Origin: Prevotella sp.
GTDB lineage: Bacteria; Bacteroidota; Bacteroidia; Bacteroidales; Bacteroidaceae
NCBI GenBank assembly: GCA_003483565.1
Contig: DMYZ01000277.1
Location: forward strand, 1-24,522
Direction of reading: 5' to 3'
DNA length: 24,522 nucleotides
Positions 8,744 through 15,413 of the stretch are shown here, piece after piece. Within the stretch, counting starts at the first letter, position 1. Every line of letters starts with the position of its first letter. The notes beneath the pieces were generated by a model. It worked only from the letters and a program-made list of their open reading frames with translations, had not been told where the DNA came from and ran no database searches. Position numbers and translations under genes: made by a program.

Positions 8744-9349
8744 TTATAATTTAAGCCAATCATCAAAATCCTCATTCACAAAGGTATGGATACCGAGAGC
8801 ATGAGCAGCATCACAATTCTCCTTGCTGTCATCAATGAAAAGTGTTTCCTCCGCTTTGATGCCTGCATCAGCAAGCACGGTACGGAAAATATCCTCCTGT
8901 GGTTTGATTTTATGAAGTTCATAAGAGAGATATATCCCCTCAAAATAATCCTCAGCTATCCAATGCTTATAAGGGAAGAGTTCCTCTGCACAATAAGTCC
9001 AGTGCATCTCATTTGTATTGCTGAGTAAAAAGAGTCGAAAGCCTTTATCATGAAGCTCAAGCAGACGTCTTTTCTTTTCATCCGGAATAATGGTAAGCAA
9101 CTGATTCCAGGCCCAGACAATATCCTCGTCACGGGCAGAGCATTCACTGATCCGGCGCACCTCATTGCAAAAATCATGCTGCGAAATATTTCCTACTTCC
9201 GTATCATAGAACAAATCCTCGGTGCGATGTCCCTCAACATAATCAGCCACCTTATAAGCTCCGATCTTCTTAAAAGCATCAATACACCGTTCGGAATCCA
9301 AGCCGACGAGCACGCCACCTAAATCAAATATAATATTCTTTATTGTCAT
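8744..9349 (-). CDS. HAD-superfamily hydrolase (subfamily IA phosphatase-like)
   Basis: A 201-aa haloacid dehalogenase fold protein, probably a small-molecule phosphatase. Motif I is IIFDLGGVL with nucleophile D9; the DLGGV form (Gly at +2 instead of Asp) is the one found in the YihX/epoxide hydrolase-like subgroup. Motif II is FLLSNTNE near residue 108, the motif III lysine is in HKIKPQEDIF, and motif IV is ETLFIDDSKENCDAA near residue 170. The cap insert lies between motifs I and II. It is the first gene of the operon with ribF and the CPBP protease. The substrate cannot be told from sequence. Confidence 0.88.
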   Translation of the reverse strand: MTIKNIIFDLGGVLVGLDSERCIDAFKKIGAYKVADYVEGHRTEDLFYDTEVGNISQHDFCNEVRRISECSARDEDIVWAWNQLLTIIPDEKKRRLLELHDKGFRLFLLSNTNEMHWTYCAEELFPYKHWIAEDYFEGIYLSYELHKIKPQEDIFRTVLADAGIKAEETLFIDDSKENCDAAHALGIHTFVNEDFDDWLKL

Positions 9350-9395
9350 CTTTTTAGCATAGACAGGCCACGAAGTCCCGTCAATTATTAATGTG

Positions 9396-9403
9396 CAAAG
9401 TTA
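9396..9403 (-). promoter_or_regulatory. -7 box for the HAD-ribF-CPBP operon
   Basis: On the reverse strand this reads TAACTTTG, a full match to TAnnTTTG. It would place the transcript start about 40 nt before the HAD ATG. No exact TTTG -33 box is seen at the usual 19-21 nt distance. Confidence 0.55.
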
Positions 9404-9485
9404 CTTAAAATCACGATAAATAATTACGAATCAATATTATTTAACGTCATCATCAACATAAATAATCAACATTTTTAGACAAACA

Positions 9486-9517
9486 TTTGGATATTCAAGA
9501 TAAAAAAGTTACCTTTG
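9486..9517 (+). promoter_or_regulatory. Bacteroides-type promoter of the tRNA gene
   Basis: TTTG at 9486-9489 and TACCTTTG at 9510-9517 are separated by 20 nt, exactly the -33/-7 layout of the Bacteroides primary sigma factor. The tRNA begins 28 nt after the -7 box. Confidence 0.85.
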
Positions 9518-9545
9518 CATCCGAAAATTCTAATGATATTTTCAC

Positions 9546-9619
9546 GGACTTGTAGCTCAGTTGGTTAGAGCAACAGACTCATAATCTGGAGGTCCTAGGT
9601 TCAAGCCCTAGCTGGTCCA
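9546..9619 (+). tRNA. tRNA with CAT anticodon (Met, possibly Ile2)
   Basis: The cloverleaf can be folded by hand. The acceptor is GGACTTG/CTGGTCC, the D arm GCTC...GAGC, the anticodon loop CTCATAA (anticodon CAT), the T arm CTAGG-TTCAAGC-CCTAG, and the discriminator is A. No CCA is encoded. Two stem positions do not pair: T6-T67 in the acceptor and A27-G43 at the top of the anticodon stem. With an A discriminator and no initiator features it is elongator tRNA-Met or the lysidine-modified tRNA-Ile2; sequence alone does not settle which. Confidence 0.92.
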
Positions 9620-9630
9620 CATTTATAATG

Positions 9631-9664
9631 AAGGAACTACAACAATGTAGCTCCTTTTTATTTC
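9631..9664 (+). terminator. Rho-independent terminator after the tRNA
   Basis: Arms at 9631-9641 and 9646-9656 form 11 pairs with a single A-C mismatch around an ACAA loop, followed by TTTATTT. It lies 11 nt after the tRNA end. Confidence 0.75.
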
Positions 9665-9772
9665 CCCCTGTATGAAATTTCGGGAAAAAGATTCCAGATG
9701 TTTTTTTGTGATTTGTAAGCATTTTATTTGAGCTTGCAGTTTGCCTTAAGTATAGTTAAAATCTCCCAAAAG

Positions 9773-9804
9773 TTTGCTTCCTTGATATATTTTTCCTTTC
9801 TTTG
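9773..9804 (+). promoter_or_regulatory. Putative promoter of the thioredoxin-fold gene
   Basis: TTTG at 9773-9776 and TTTCTTTG at 9797-9804 have a 20-nt spacer. The -7 box differs from TAnnTTTG at one position (T for A). The ATG follows 17 nt later. The stretch 9665-9772 holds nothing else I can recognise. Confidence 0.55.
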
Positions 9805-9821
9805 CAGAAAACCTATATGTA

Positions 9822-10856
9822 ATGAAAAAATCTATTATCCTGTTATTCGCTCTAATACCACTTTTGTCTTTTGCCAAACCTTTTAAAGTTATTGGTTATT
9901 ACGCCAATAAAACTAACGGCACAATTATAGCCTATCTTTATGGTAACAGAAAACTGAAGGTTGTTATCAAGAATCATCGATTTAAAATTATTGATGATAT
10001 CCCATCTACTACAGCCCTGTATATAGACAATCTTCCTACTATTTGGATAGAACCTACTACGCAGTATGTCAACATTAACAAAGACCACGTCACTGTAAAA
10101 GGAAGCAAAACACAAGATGAAAGCATTCTTTTCGATTCCCTAAGGAAGGATATGAAAACACCAGAACAGTACGCACAATTAATAAGGACATTTATGTCAG
10201 AGCATCCCTCTTCCATTATTCCTGCCTATGAATTGTCTTTCCTCATAATTAATGAAGAACTCAAGCGAGAAGAATTACTCTCACTTTTTCAGAGTCTCAC
10301 CGAGAATGTAAAACAAAGCATAATTGGAGAAGAATGTAAAAAATCATTAGACAAGCAAGCTCTCACTCTACCAGGATGCAAAGCCCCTTATTTCTCATCC
10401 ACGGAGGGCTCACCTTATTGGCTGGACAAAGATCCCCGCCATCGAGTAACATTGGATGATTATAAAGGAAAAGTCCTGTTAATAGATTTCTGGGCTTATT
10501 GGTGTGAACCATGTAGGGAAGGAATTCCGGTATGGAAAGAATTCTACAACCAACATCACCAAGATGGCTTTGAAGTTCTCGCTGTAAATAATGACTTTGA
10601 TATGAATAAAGGGAAATGGCAAAAAGCCATCAAAGAAGAAGGCACACAAATGTGGCATCAAATCAACTGTCTGGATTCATGGAATTATCATAAACAAGAT
10701 TCGACCGATATTTATGCAAAATATTACGTACAAGCTATTCCGAGATATGTACTCATTGATCGAAATGGGATTGTTTTAGGTACATGGATAGGAAGCAGCG
10801 AACATAATTATTCAGAAATTAAGCATCAAATACTTGAAGCTTTAAAAAAAATCTAA
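9822..10856 (+). CDS. Secreted TlpA/ResA-like thioredoxin-fold protein
   Basis: A 344-aa exported thiol-disulfide protein. The signal peptide is MKKSIILLFALIPLLSFA with likely cleavage before KPFKV. Residues 20-100 form a beta-rich domain of the kind often found at the N-terminus of Bacteroidetes TlpA-like proteins. Residues 185-340 are the thioredoxin domain, with GKVLLIDFWAYWCEPCREGIP containing the redox pair C228-x-x-C231 and the cis-proline region AIPRYVLID. It probably reduces or isomerises disulfides in the periplasm, perhaps for cytochrome maturation or stress. It stands alone, convergent with the next gene 22 nt away. Confidence 0.88.
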   Translation: MKKSIILLFALIPLLSFAKPFKVIGYYANKTNGTIIAYLYGNRKLKVVIKNHRFKIIDDIPSTTALYIDNLPTIWIEPTTQYVNINKDHVTVKGSKTQDESILFDSLRKDMKTPEQYAQLIRTFMSEHPSSIIPAYELSFLIINEELKREELLSLFQSLTENVKQSIIGEECKKSLDKQALTLPGCKAPYFSSTEGSPYWLDKDPRHRVTLDDYKGKVLLIDFWAYWCEPCREGIPVWKEFYNQHHQDGFEVLAVNNDFDMNKGKWQKAIKEEGTQMWHQINCLDSWNYHKQDSTDIYAKYYVQAIPRYVLIDRNGIVLGTWIGSSEHNYSEIKHQILEALKKI

Positions 10857-10878
10857 GTTCATTTTTAGCATCCATCGC

Positions 10879-11499
10879 TTACACATACTGTGTCAGAATG
10901 CCCCACACCGCCAGGATATGGCACACCGATCCGCCGAGAACGAAAAAGTGAAATACCGTGTGCATGTATTTCCGCTTGTTAAGACTGTAAAACACTGCTC
11001 CCGTGATATAACTCACGCCCTCTGCCAAAATCCACAACAAGGATACCAGAGAGACACTGTCTATCAAAGGTTTGAATGCTACCAGCACACTCAGGCCCAT
11101 CCCGACAAAACAGACGGTCTCCAAGTTGCTGTGGTCTTTGAGACGAATAAAACTGGTAACGGTTCCTGCCAGGGCACAGGCCCATACGAATATGAATATA
11201 GCCCATCCCCAATAACCGTGTTCGCGCAGTGCTATCAGTGCTATTGGCGAGTAAGAGCCTGCAATATGCCAATATATGGCCGAATGGTCCCATTTACGCA
11301 ACCGTTCTTTCCATTTGGAATATGCAGACAACGAGTGATAGACGGTAGAGGCGGTATACGACATCAACATACCGAACAGATATAATATGATTCCGGCCGT
11401 GGCCCATCCGTTACCGGCACGTGAACACCGTGTCAGGAAAACGATCCCGGCAATTAAGCCCAGTACGATACCCGCAGCATGCGACCACGAGTTCCACAA
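10879..11499 (-). CDS. Hemolysin III / PAQR-family membrane protein
   Basis: About 206 aa with seven predicted membrane helices, in the PAQR family (bacterial hemolysin III, YqfA-like). Visible family motifs are SYTASTVYHSL, WDHSAIYWHIAGSYSPIAL and, near the end, the histidine motif MHTVFHFFVLGGSVCH. These correspond to the metal-binding and conserved histidines of the family. The physiological role in bacteria is uncertain and the hemolysin name is historical. The start given is TTG at 11499, preceded by AAGAGGAG. The frame stays open upstream to a TAG near 11572 with no ATG, and the codons before it (KIHFSHKEE) look like a genuine family N-terminus. The true start may therefore be further upstream, near the ACG at 11529. 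Confidence 0.85.
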   Translation of the reverse strand: MWNSWSHAAGIVLGLIAGIVFLTRCSRAGNGWATAGIILYLFGMLMSYTASTVYHSLSAYSKWKERLRKWDHSAIYWHIAGSYSPIALIALREHGYWGWAIFIFVWACALAGTVTSFIRLKDHSNLETVCFVGMGLSVLVAFKPLIDSVSLVSLLWILAEGVSYITGAVFYSLNKRKYMHTVFHFFVLGGSVCHILAVWGILTQYV

Positions 11500-11551
11500 C
11501 TCCTCTTTATGTGAAAAATGTATTTTCGTCCCCTTGTTCTTTAATTCGGGC

Positions 11552-11559
11552 GCAAGGTA
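11552..11559 (-). promoter_or_regulatory. Degenerate -7 box before the PAQR gene
   Basis: The reverse strand reads TACCTTGC followed by GCCC. It looks like the common TACCTTTGC form with one T missing. If used, transcription would start near 11546, leaving room for a start near 11529 as well as for the TTG at 11499. Confidence 0.35.
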
Positions 11560-11646
11560 CGGATTTATTTTCTATCTCACAAATACCCACGCTGCATTTT
11601 TATTAACAGATTGAGAGACTATCGAGGTAAATATTCATGAAAACTG

Positions 11647-11678
11647 CTGGAATATAAAATGACATATAATAATTCCAG
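11647..11678 (-). terminator. Weak hairpin after the ABC transporter operon
   Basis: CTGGAAT (11647-11653) and ATTCCAG (11672-11678) are 7-bp arms around an 18-nt AT-rich loop, 9 nt past the ATPase stop on the reverse strand. A short TTTT follows. It could be a weak terminator. Nothing else is evident between 11560 and 11687. Confidence 0.3.
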
Positions 11679-11687
11679 GTAGATAAA

Positions 11688-12344
11688 TTATAGTTTTAGA
11701 TATTTTCGAGTAATATCCGCTTCTATCTCATCGGCCGATTTATGCTGATAATGATTTACTATACAGCCGGCATGAATATAGGCAATATCATCACAGATAT
11801 CTGTAAGTGAAGAAATAATATGTGAAGAGAGTACGATCGTCTTGTTTTCAGTCCTTACCTGTTGTATCCATTGCTTCAATATAATGGTACCCGCCAGATC
11901 CAAACCATTGAAGGGCTCGTCCATCACGTTGAAATTATTATTTTCCAACATCAATGCCATCAGTACGAGACGCTTTTTCATACCCAATGAATAGTTGCTG
12001 GCATACCGGTGCAAAGGAAGCTGGAGTTTTGCATTCAACTCCTCTATTTTATCTTTGTCGACAGGAATCTGCTTAGCTTTAAGACAGAACTCTATATATT
12101 CTTTTCCTGTGACGAAGGAATAAAAATAAGGAGTATCATCAAGATATCCGATGGAAATACCAGCATCAGCATTAATTTCTCCATCAAATTTCTCAATCCG
12201 CATGAGACAACGAAAGAGTGTACTCTTGCCAGCGCCGTTCTCTCCCATAAACCCATACACCTGCCCTTTATCGAAAGAGCAATTAATATCATGCAGGACT
12301 GCCTTTCCTGAATATTTCTTTTCCAGATGTCTTATCTCAATCAT
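11688..12344 (-). CDS. ABC transporter ATP-binding protein
   Basis: A 218-aa ATPase subunit of a probable exporter. Walker A is GENGAGKST at residues 34-42. The signature motif has the short form YSLGMKKRL (118-126) instead of LSGGQ, as in drug/lantibiotic-type exporters. Walker B is FNVMDE (138-143), the D-loop is NGLD, and the switch histidine is H175 in VLSSH. A single ATPase domain with no membrane segment means it needs the neighbour as permease. Its ATG overlaps the permease stop by 4 nt, so the two are coupled. The cargo is unknown. Confidence 0.9.
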   Translation of the reverse strand: MIEIRHLEKKYSGKAVLHDINCSFDKGQVYGFMGENGAGKSTLFRCLMRIEKFDGEINADAGISIGYLDDTPYFYSFVTGKEYIEFCLKAKQIPVDKDKIEELNAKLQLPLHRYASNYSLGMKKRLVLMALMLENNNFNVMDEPFNGLDLAGTIILKQWIQQVRTENKTIVLSSHIISSLTDICDDIAYIHAGCIVNHYQHKSADEIEADITRKYLKL

Positions 12345-13270
12345 ATTATTGCTTTAAGTATTGAATAATCTTTACAGCCCAGATATAAGGTAATCGTCAG
12401 GGACAACAAAAGCAATAAAGGGAATGCAATTGTCAAGAGACAAACTCCTATGAGCGCAAAGTATATAAATCCCTCAAGAATATTATCTGAGGAAAAAAGG
12501 AATCGGAGGAAATTGACTTGCAATAACAACAGTGATGTGGAAAAATAAGCCACGAAACAACTGCCCAAATCCTGCCATGAAGGTTGATAGCACATATACA
12601 GCAACAAGAATGGTAAAATCAGAATAAGATTGTTATAAAACGTGAGAAGGATCTTGCTCCTTATCAGATGACCGGAAGAAGCATAATGATACAAATAAGT
12701 GGGGGTGACGGGCATCAGCAGCAGAAAGCCCAGGATAATGCCATCCAACCACATCGCCACTTTAGTAATACGGATATTACCATAACAAAATCCAATAAAA
12801 GATGCTGCTATCAATAGCAGATAAAAAAAGCCATACAATCTCATGCTCCGTTTGTATTCCATGCTCCCTTTTTTCATAAAAGGATGAGTAGGCAATCTGA
12901 AATCAGTATTGCAGGATGGAATGAATGGAAAAGATATCGCCATGACTACAATCAGCAACATCTGAAGATATGATTTTTGAAGAAACAGAACAAAATAGAA
13001 TGGTGTCCCAAGTAACAAGTCTTCCGCCATCAACAGGAAACGATATTTCATACCAAATAGATTTTGGAGTAAGGTCTTGTCTTTCCGCGCCTGTTGGATG
13101 GACAGGGCAAGCACCATATAGACTACGAGGATAAAATGAGCTGGTATGCCACTCATATAAAAAAGCAGTGCTGCGAAAACAGCAAGAACCATCAGTGATG
13201 GCACTATCCCCATTGCCTTAAATATCCTGCAGATAATTTTCAATTCTAAACTAAAATAGAGTTTCAACAT
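12341..13270 (-). CDS. Probable ABC transporter membrane subunit
   Basis: A 309-aa protein with many hydrophobic stretches, roughly eight to ten membrane helices, and short basic loops such as RKDK and KKGSMEYKRSMR. I recognise no named family motif. Its role as permease is inferred from topology and from the 4-nt overlap with the ATPase gene downstream. It is the first gene of the operon, with a good promoter upstream. The N-terminus (MLKLYFSLELKIICRIFKAMG) resembles the starts of Bacteroidetes ABC-2-like permeases, but that resemblance is loose. Confidence 0.7.
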   Translation of the reverse strand: MLKLYFSLELKIICRIFKAMGIVPSLMVLAVFAALLFYMSGIPAHFILVVYMVLALSIQQARKDKTLLQNLFGMKYRFLLMAEDLLLGTPFYFVLFLQKSYLQMLLIVVMAISFPFIPSCNTDFRLPTHPFMKKGSMEYKRSMRLYGFFYLLLIAASFIGFCYGNIRITKVAMWLDGIILGFLLLMPVTPTYLYHYASSGHLIRSKILLTFYNNLILILPFLLLYMCYQPSWQDLGSCFVAYFSTSLLLLQVNFLRFLFSSDNILEGFIYFALIGVCLLTIAFPLLLLLSLTITLYLGCKDYSILKAII

Positions 13271-13310
13271 AAGGCTATTATTTACTCTTTTCTCTTATAA
13301 ACTAAGGATA

Positions 13311-13342
13311 CAAAGATAAAGGTTTATTACCACCCGACCAAA
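13311..13342 (-). promoter_or_regulatory. Bacteroides-type promoter of the ABC transporter operon
   Basis: On the reverse strand TTTG (13342-13339) and TATCTTTG (13318-13311) are separated by exactly 20 nt. The permease ATG is about 40 nt downstream of the -7 box. This also marks the left edge of a 372-base stretch without genes (13271-13642). Between this promoter and the fic inverted repeats (13343-13511) I see only AT-rich sequence. Confidence 0.85.
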
Positions 13343-13511
13343 ATTTTCATGATGCTTAACATCAAAAATATAGAGTCGTTGTGATATCATGCCAACATAA
13401 CTTTTTTTATATTTAAACATGAAAGCCAGCATCTATGCCATCGAATGTTTATGAAGAAAAGAGGAGCTAGTTGTCTTTATTTATTAGATAATAATCAGAT
13501 GTATTTTTTCT

Positions 13512-13546
13512 AATTCTTTCCAATGCTTTGAGTATTGGAAAGAATT
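13512..13546. repeat. Inverted repeat copy 1 upstream of fic
   Basis: Arms AATTCTTTCCAAT (13512-13524) and ATTGGAAAGAATT (13534-13546) are perfect complements. One G-T and one C-G pair extend the stem inward, leaving the 5-nt loop TTTGA. The element is nearly identical to the copy at 13571-13603, 58 bp away centre to centre. It is a candidate operator. Confidence 0.8.
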
Positions 13547-13570
13547 AAATAAAATTAAAACGATTATAAT

Positions 13571-13603
13571 ATTCTTTCCAATACTTTGAGTATTGGAAAG
13601 AAT
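13571..13603. repeat. Inverted repeat copy 2, overlapping the fic promoter
   Basis: Arms ATTCTTTCCAATAC (13571-13584) and GTATTGGAAAGAAT (13590-13603) form a perfect 14-bp stem with the same TTTGA loop as copy 1. The TTTG in its centre is at the right place to be the -33 box of the fic promoter. A protein bound here would therefore block RNA polymerase. Confidence 0.8.
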
Positions 13604-13615
13604 TGGCTAGATTTG
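13585..13615 (+). promoter_or_regulatory. Putative fic promoter
   Basis: TTTG at 13585-13588 and TAGATTTG at 13608-13615 (full TAnnTTTG match) have a 19-nt spacer. The ATG lies 27 nt beyond the -7 box. The -33 box is the loop of inverted repeat copy 2. Confidence 0.75.
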
Positions 13616-13642
13616 CATGCGCAACTATAACATGAATGTATT

Positions 13643-14968
13643 ATGATAGAAAGACCTCCTCACATAACAAATCAACAATATGCAGACACCTTGTTTGACA
13701 ATAACAAACGGTTAAATGAAGAACTGCAAACCTTATTGGATAAGATTAATGATGGTTATGAGTATTGGGACACTGTTAAATACAAGAAACTTCCATCTGG
13801 AATTACTGCCATAGATCTTTGGACCTATGTAAAAGTTTCGAGAGCGAATCTGACTATCGGAGTTTGGCAGAGCCCACTTTTGAAGCTTGGGTTAACAAAT
13901 AGGATGCAACGCTTATGTCATGAATTTGACATGAATTTCGGAGGCTCATGGGGAGATAACTCTGTAATTCCGGCAGACAGTCGCCAGCAATATTTGGTAA
14001 GCTCTTTAATGGAGGAAGCTATCTATTCGAGTCAAATGGAAGGTGCAGCTACAACTCGTAAGGTAGCCAAAGATATGTTGCGCAAGAAGATGACCCCACG
14101 TGACAAATCTCAGCAGATGATAGTTAATAACTATCAAACAATTAATTATATAATTGAACATAAGAAAGATTCATTGACTCCAGAACTATTACTACATGTT
14201 CATCAATTAATGACAAGCAACACGCTTGATAGCCCAGATGATTCAGGAAGGTTTAGAAGGAATGATGATATAGTAGTTGAGAATGGTATAACGCATGAGA
14301 CGGTGCATATACCACCAACTTATACAGAAATTCCATCTTTTGTGCAAAGCTTGTGCGATTTTTTTAATGAAACACATGCAAAAGTTTTTATTCATCCAAT
14401 TATACGAGGTATCATCATTCATTTTATGATTGCTTACGTGCACCCGTTTGTTGATGGAAATGGTCGTACTGCTCGTGCCATGTTTTATTGGTATATGCTT
14501 AGACAAGGATATTGGCTTACAGAATATATGTCTATATCCAGAGTAATCGCAAAGTCGAAAAAATCCTATGAGAAATCATTTCTATATGCGGAGGCTGATA
14601 TGCTAGACATTGGATATTTCGTCAATTATAATCTCGGTGTCCTTGAAAAGTCATTTAAACAACTTCAAGATTACATTAAGCATAAACAATCGGATAAGAA
14701 TTCTGCCAGCAGATTCTTTAAATTGGGAAATATCAATGAACGACAAGCACAGATTCTCAAAATGTATTATGAAGATTCTGCACTTATCCTGACGGTAAAA
14801 GACTTGCAAGGGAAGTTTTTGGTTGCTCCAACCACAGCGAAAAATGATTTGGTATCACTTCTTAAGCGTGGATTAATTAAAGAAATAGCTTTTAATAAAG
14901 TGAAAAAAGGATATATCAAAGGAGAACTCTTCGACAGTCAGGTTATTGATATTATAGATAAAATGTAA
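13643..14968 (+). CDS. Fic family protein (class II, with winged-helix C-terminus)
   Basis: A 441-aa Fic enzyme, most likely an AMP-transferase acting on protein hydroxyl groups. The catalytic motif is HPFVDGNGRTAR at residues 267-278, with H267 as the base and the GNGR anion loop intact. The inhibitory motif (S/T)xxxE(G/N) is present upstream as S129-SQM-E133-G134, which makes it a class II, self-inhibited Fic with no separate antitoxin gene. Residues 365-440 (RQAQILKMYYEDS...APTTAKNDLVSLLKRGLIKEI) look like a winged helix-turn-helix, as in SoFic-type proteins. It has its own promoter flanked by inverted repeats and no operon partner. The target protein is unknown. Confidence 0.9.
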   Translation: MIERPPHITNQQYADTLFDNNKRLNEELQTLLDKINDGYEYWDTVKYKKLPSGITAIDLWTYVKVSRANLTIGVWQSPLLKLGLTNRMQRLCHEFDMNFGGSWGDNSVIPADSRQQYLVSSLMEEAIYSSQMEGAATTRKVAKDMLRKKMTPRDKSQQMIVNNYQTINYIIEHKKDSLTPELLLHVHQLMTSNTLDSPDDSGRFRRNDDIVVENGITHETVHIPPTYTEIPSFVQSLCDFFNETHAKVFIHPIIRGIIIHFMIAYVHPFVDGNGRTARAMFYWYMLRQGYWLTEYMSISRVIAKSKKSYEKSFLYAEADMLDIGYFVNYNLGVLEKSFKQLQDYIKHKQSDKNSASRFFKLGNINERQAQILKMYYEDSALILTVKDLQGKFLVAPTTAKNDLVSLLKRGLIKEIAFNKVKKGYIKGELFDSQVIDIIDKM

Positions 14969-15040
14969 ATAACAGTTGAAAAAAGGACCATCGATAACGA
15001 TAAATAATAACCCGACTGTAGCGTTATATTCGTAGAAAAG

Positions 15041-15187
15041 GTTGAATACCGGAGCACAAGAGACTTGCAACATTTATCAGGGTATTTCTCAAAAATTATA
15101 GGAAAAGCTAAAGAAGCCTGTCGCAATGCAGGGCATTCTATTGATGACCATTTTCCTGACGTCAGGAAAATGGTCAAACTAGGTTCT
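15041..15187 (+). pseudogene. dinD: Decayed fragment of a dinD-like gene
   Basis: In one frame the DNA encodes VEYRSTRDLQHLSGY followed by FSKIIGKAKEACRNAGHSI and DDHFPDVRKMVKLGS. This matches the conserved N-terminal core of DNA damage-inducible protein D, where E. coli DinD has WSARQLGKLLGYSEYRHF, AKEACENSGHTIDDHF and DMVKIGS. The fragment covers only about 50 of some 270 residues. It has lost four or five residues between LSGY and FSKII, starts after tandem TAA codons, and diverges right after GS, 4 bp before the hairpin at 15192. It has no credible start. The comparison rests on my memory of the family, not a search. Confidence 0.7.
15145..15176. repeat. 32-bp perfect palindrome
   Basis: The sequence from 15145 to 15176 equals its own reverse complement, centred on TGACGTCA with half-site TGACCATTTTCCTGAC. 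It lies inside the dinD remnant (codons for DDHFPDVRKMV). No loop or U-run is present, so it is not a terminator. Confidence 0.9.
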
Positions 15188-15191
15188 ATAA

Positions 15192-15263
15192 CGGGTGCGT
15201 CAACTGAACTGTGTCATAGGCTCTCAGCCCTTAGGCCTGGACACTGTTCAGTTGACGCACCCG
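15192..15263. repeat. 72-nt long hairpin, possible MITE-like element
   Basis: Perfect 18-bp terminal arms (15192-15209 with 15246-15263, starting CGGGTGCGTC) are followed by a T-T mismatch, 5 bp GTGTC/GACAC, a bulged A, 5 bp TAGGC/GCCTG, and a 13-nt loop. There is no U-run. Similarity to the dinD family stops 4 bp to its left. I see no clear target-site duplication. The remaining stretches of this 445-base region without an intact gene (14969-15040 and 15264-15413) hold nothing recognisable. Confidence 0.75.
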
Positions 15264-15413
15264 ATTACACTCACTTTTTCAATTGAAATGTGGCCCGTTT
15301 TCCAGTTAATACTTGCATACAAATCCACCATACCTACAATAAATTTTAAGTACACCACATATATATGCTCAAATATAACCTAAAGAAATTATATCTAATT
15401 TTTCTATTTCAAA

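Noticed and set aside
13421..13456. A 12-codon frame upstream of fic as a leader peptide
   Set aside because: It lies before the proposed promoter and has no ribosome-binding or attenuation signal.
15065..15286. A 73-aa open frame as a new small gene
   Set aside because: Its first 41 residues are the dinD remnant and the rest is translation through the 72-nt hairpin. It starts at an internal TTG of the remnant.
14969..15413. CRISPR array or attachment site in the palindrome-rich gap
   Set aside because: Repeats are single palindromes, not regularly spaced direct repeats, and no integrase or flanking duplication is present. The only tRNA is over 5 kb away.
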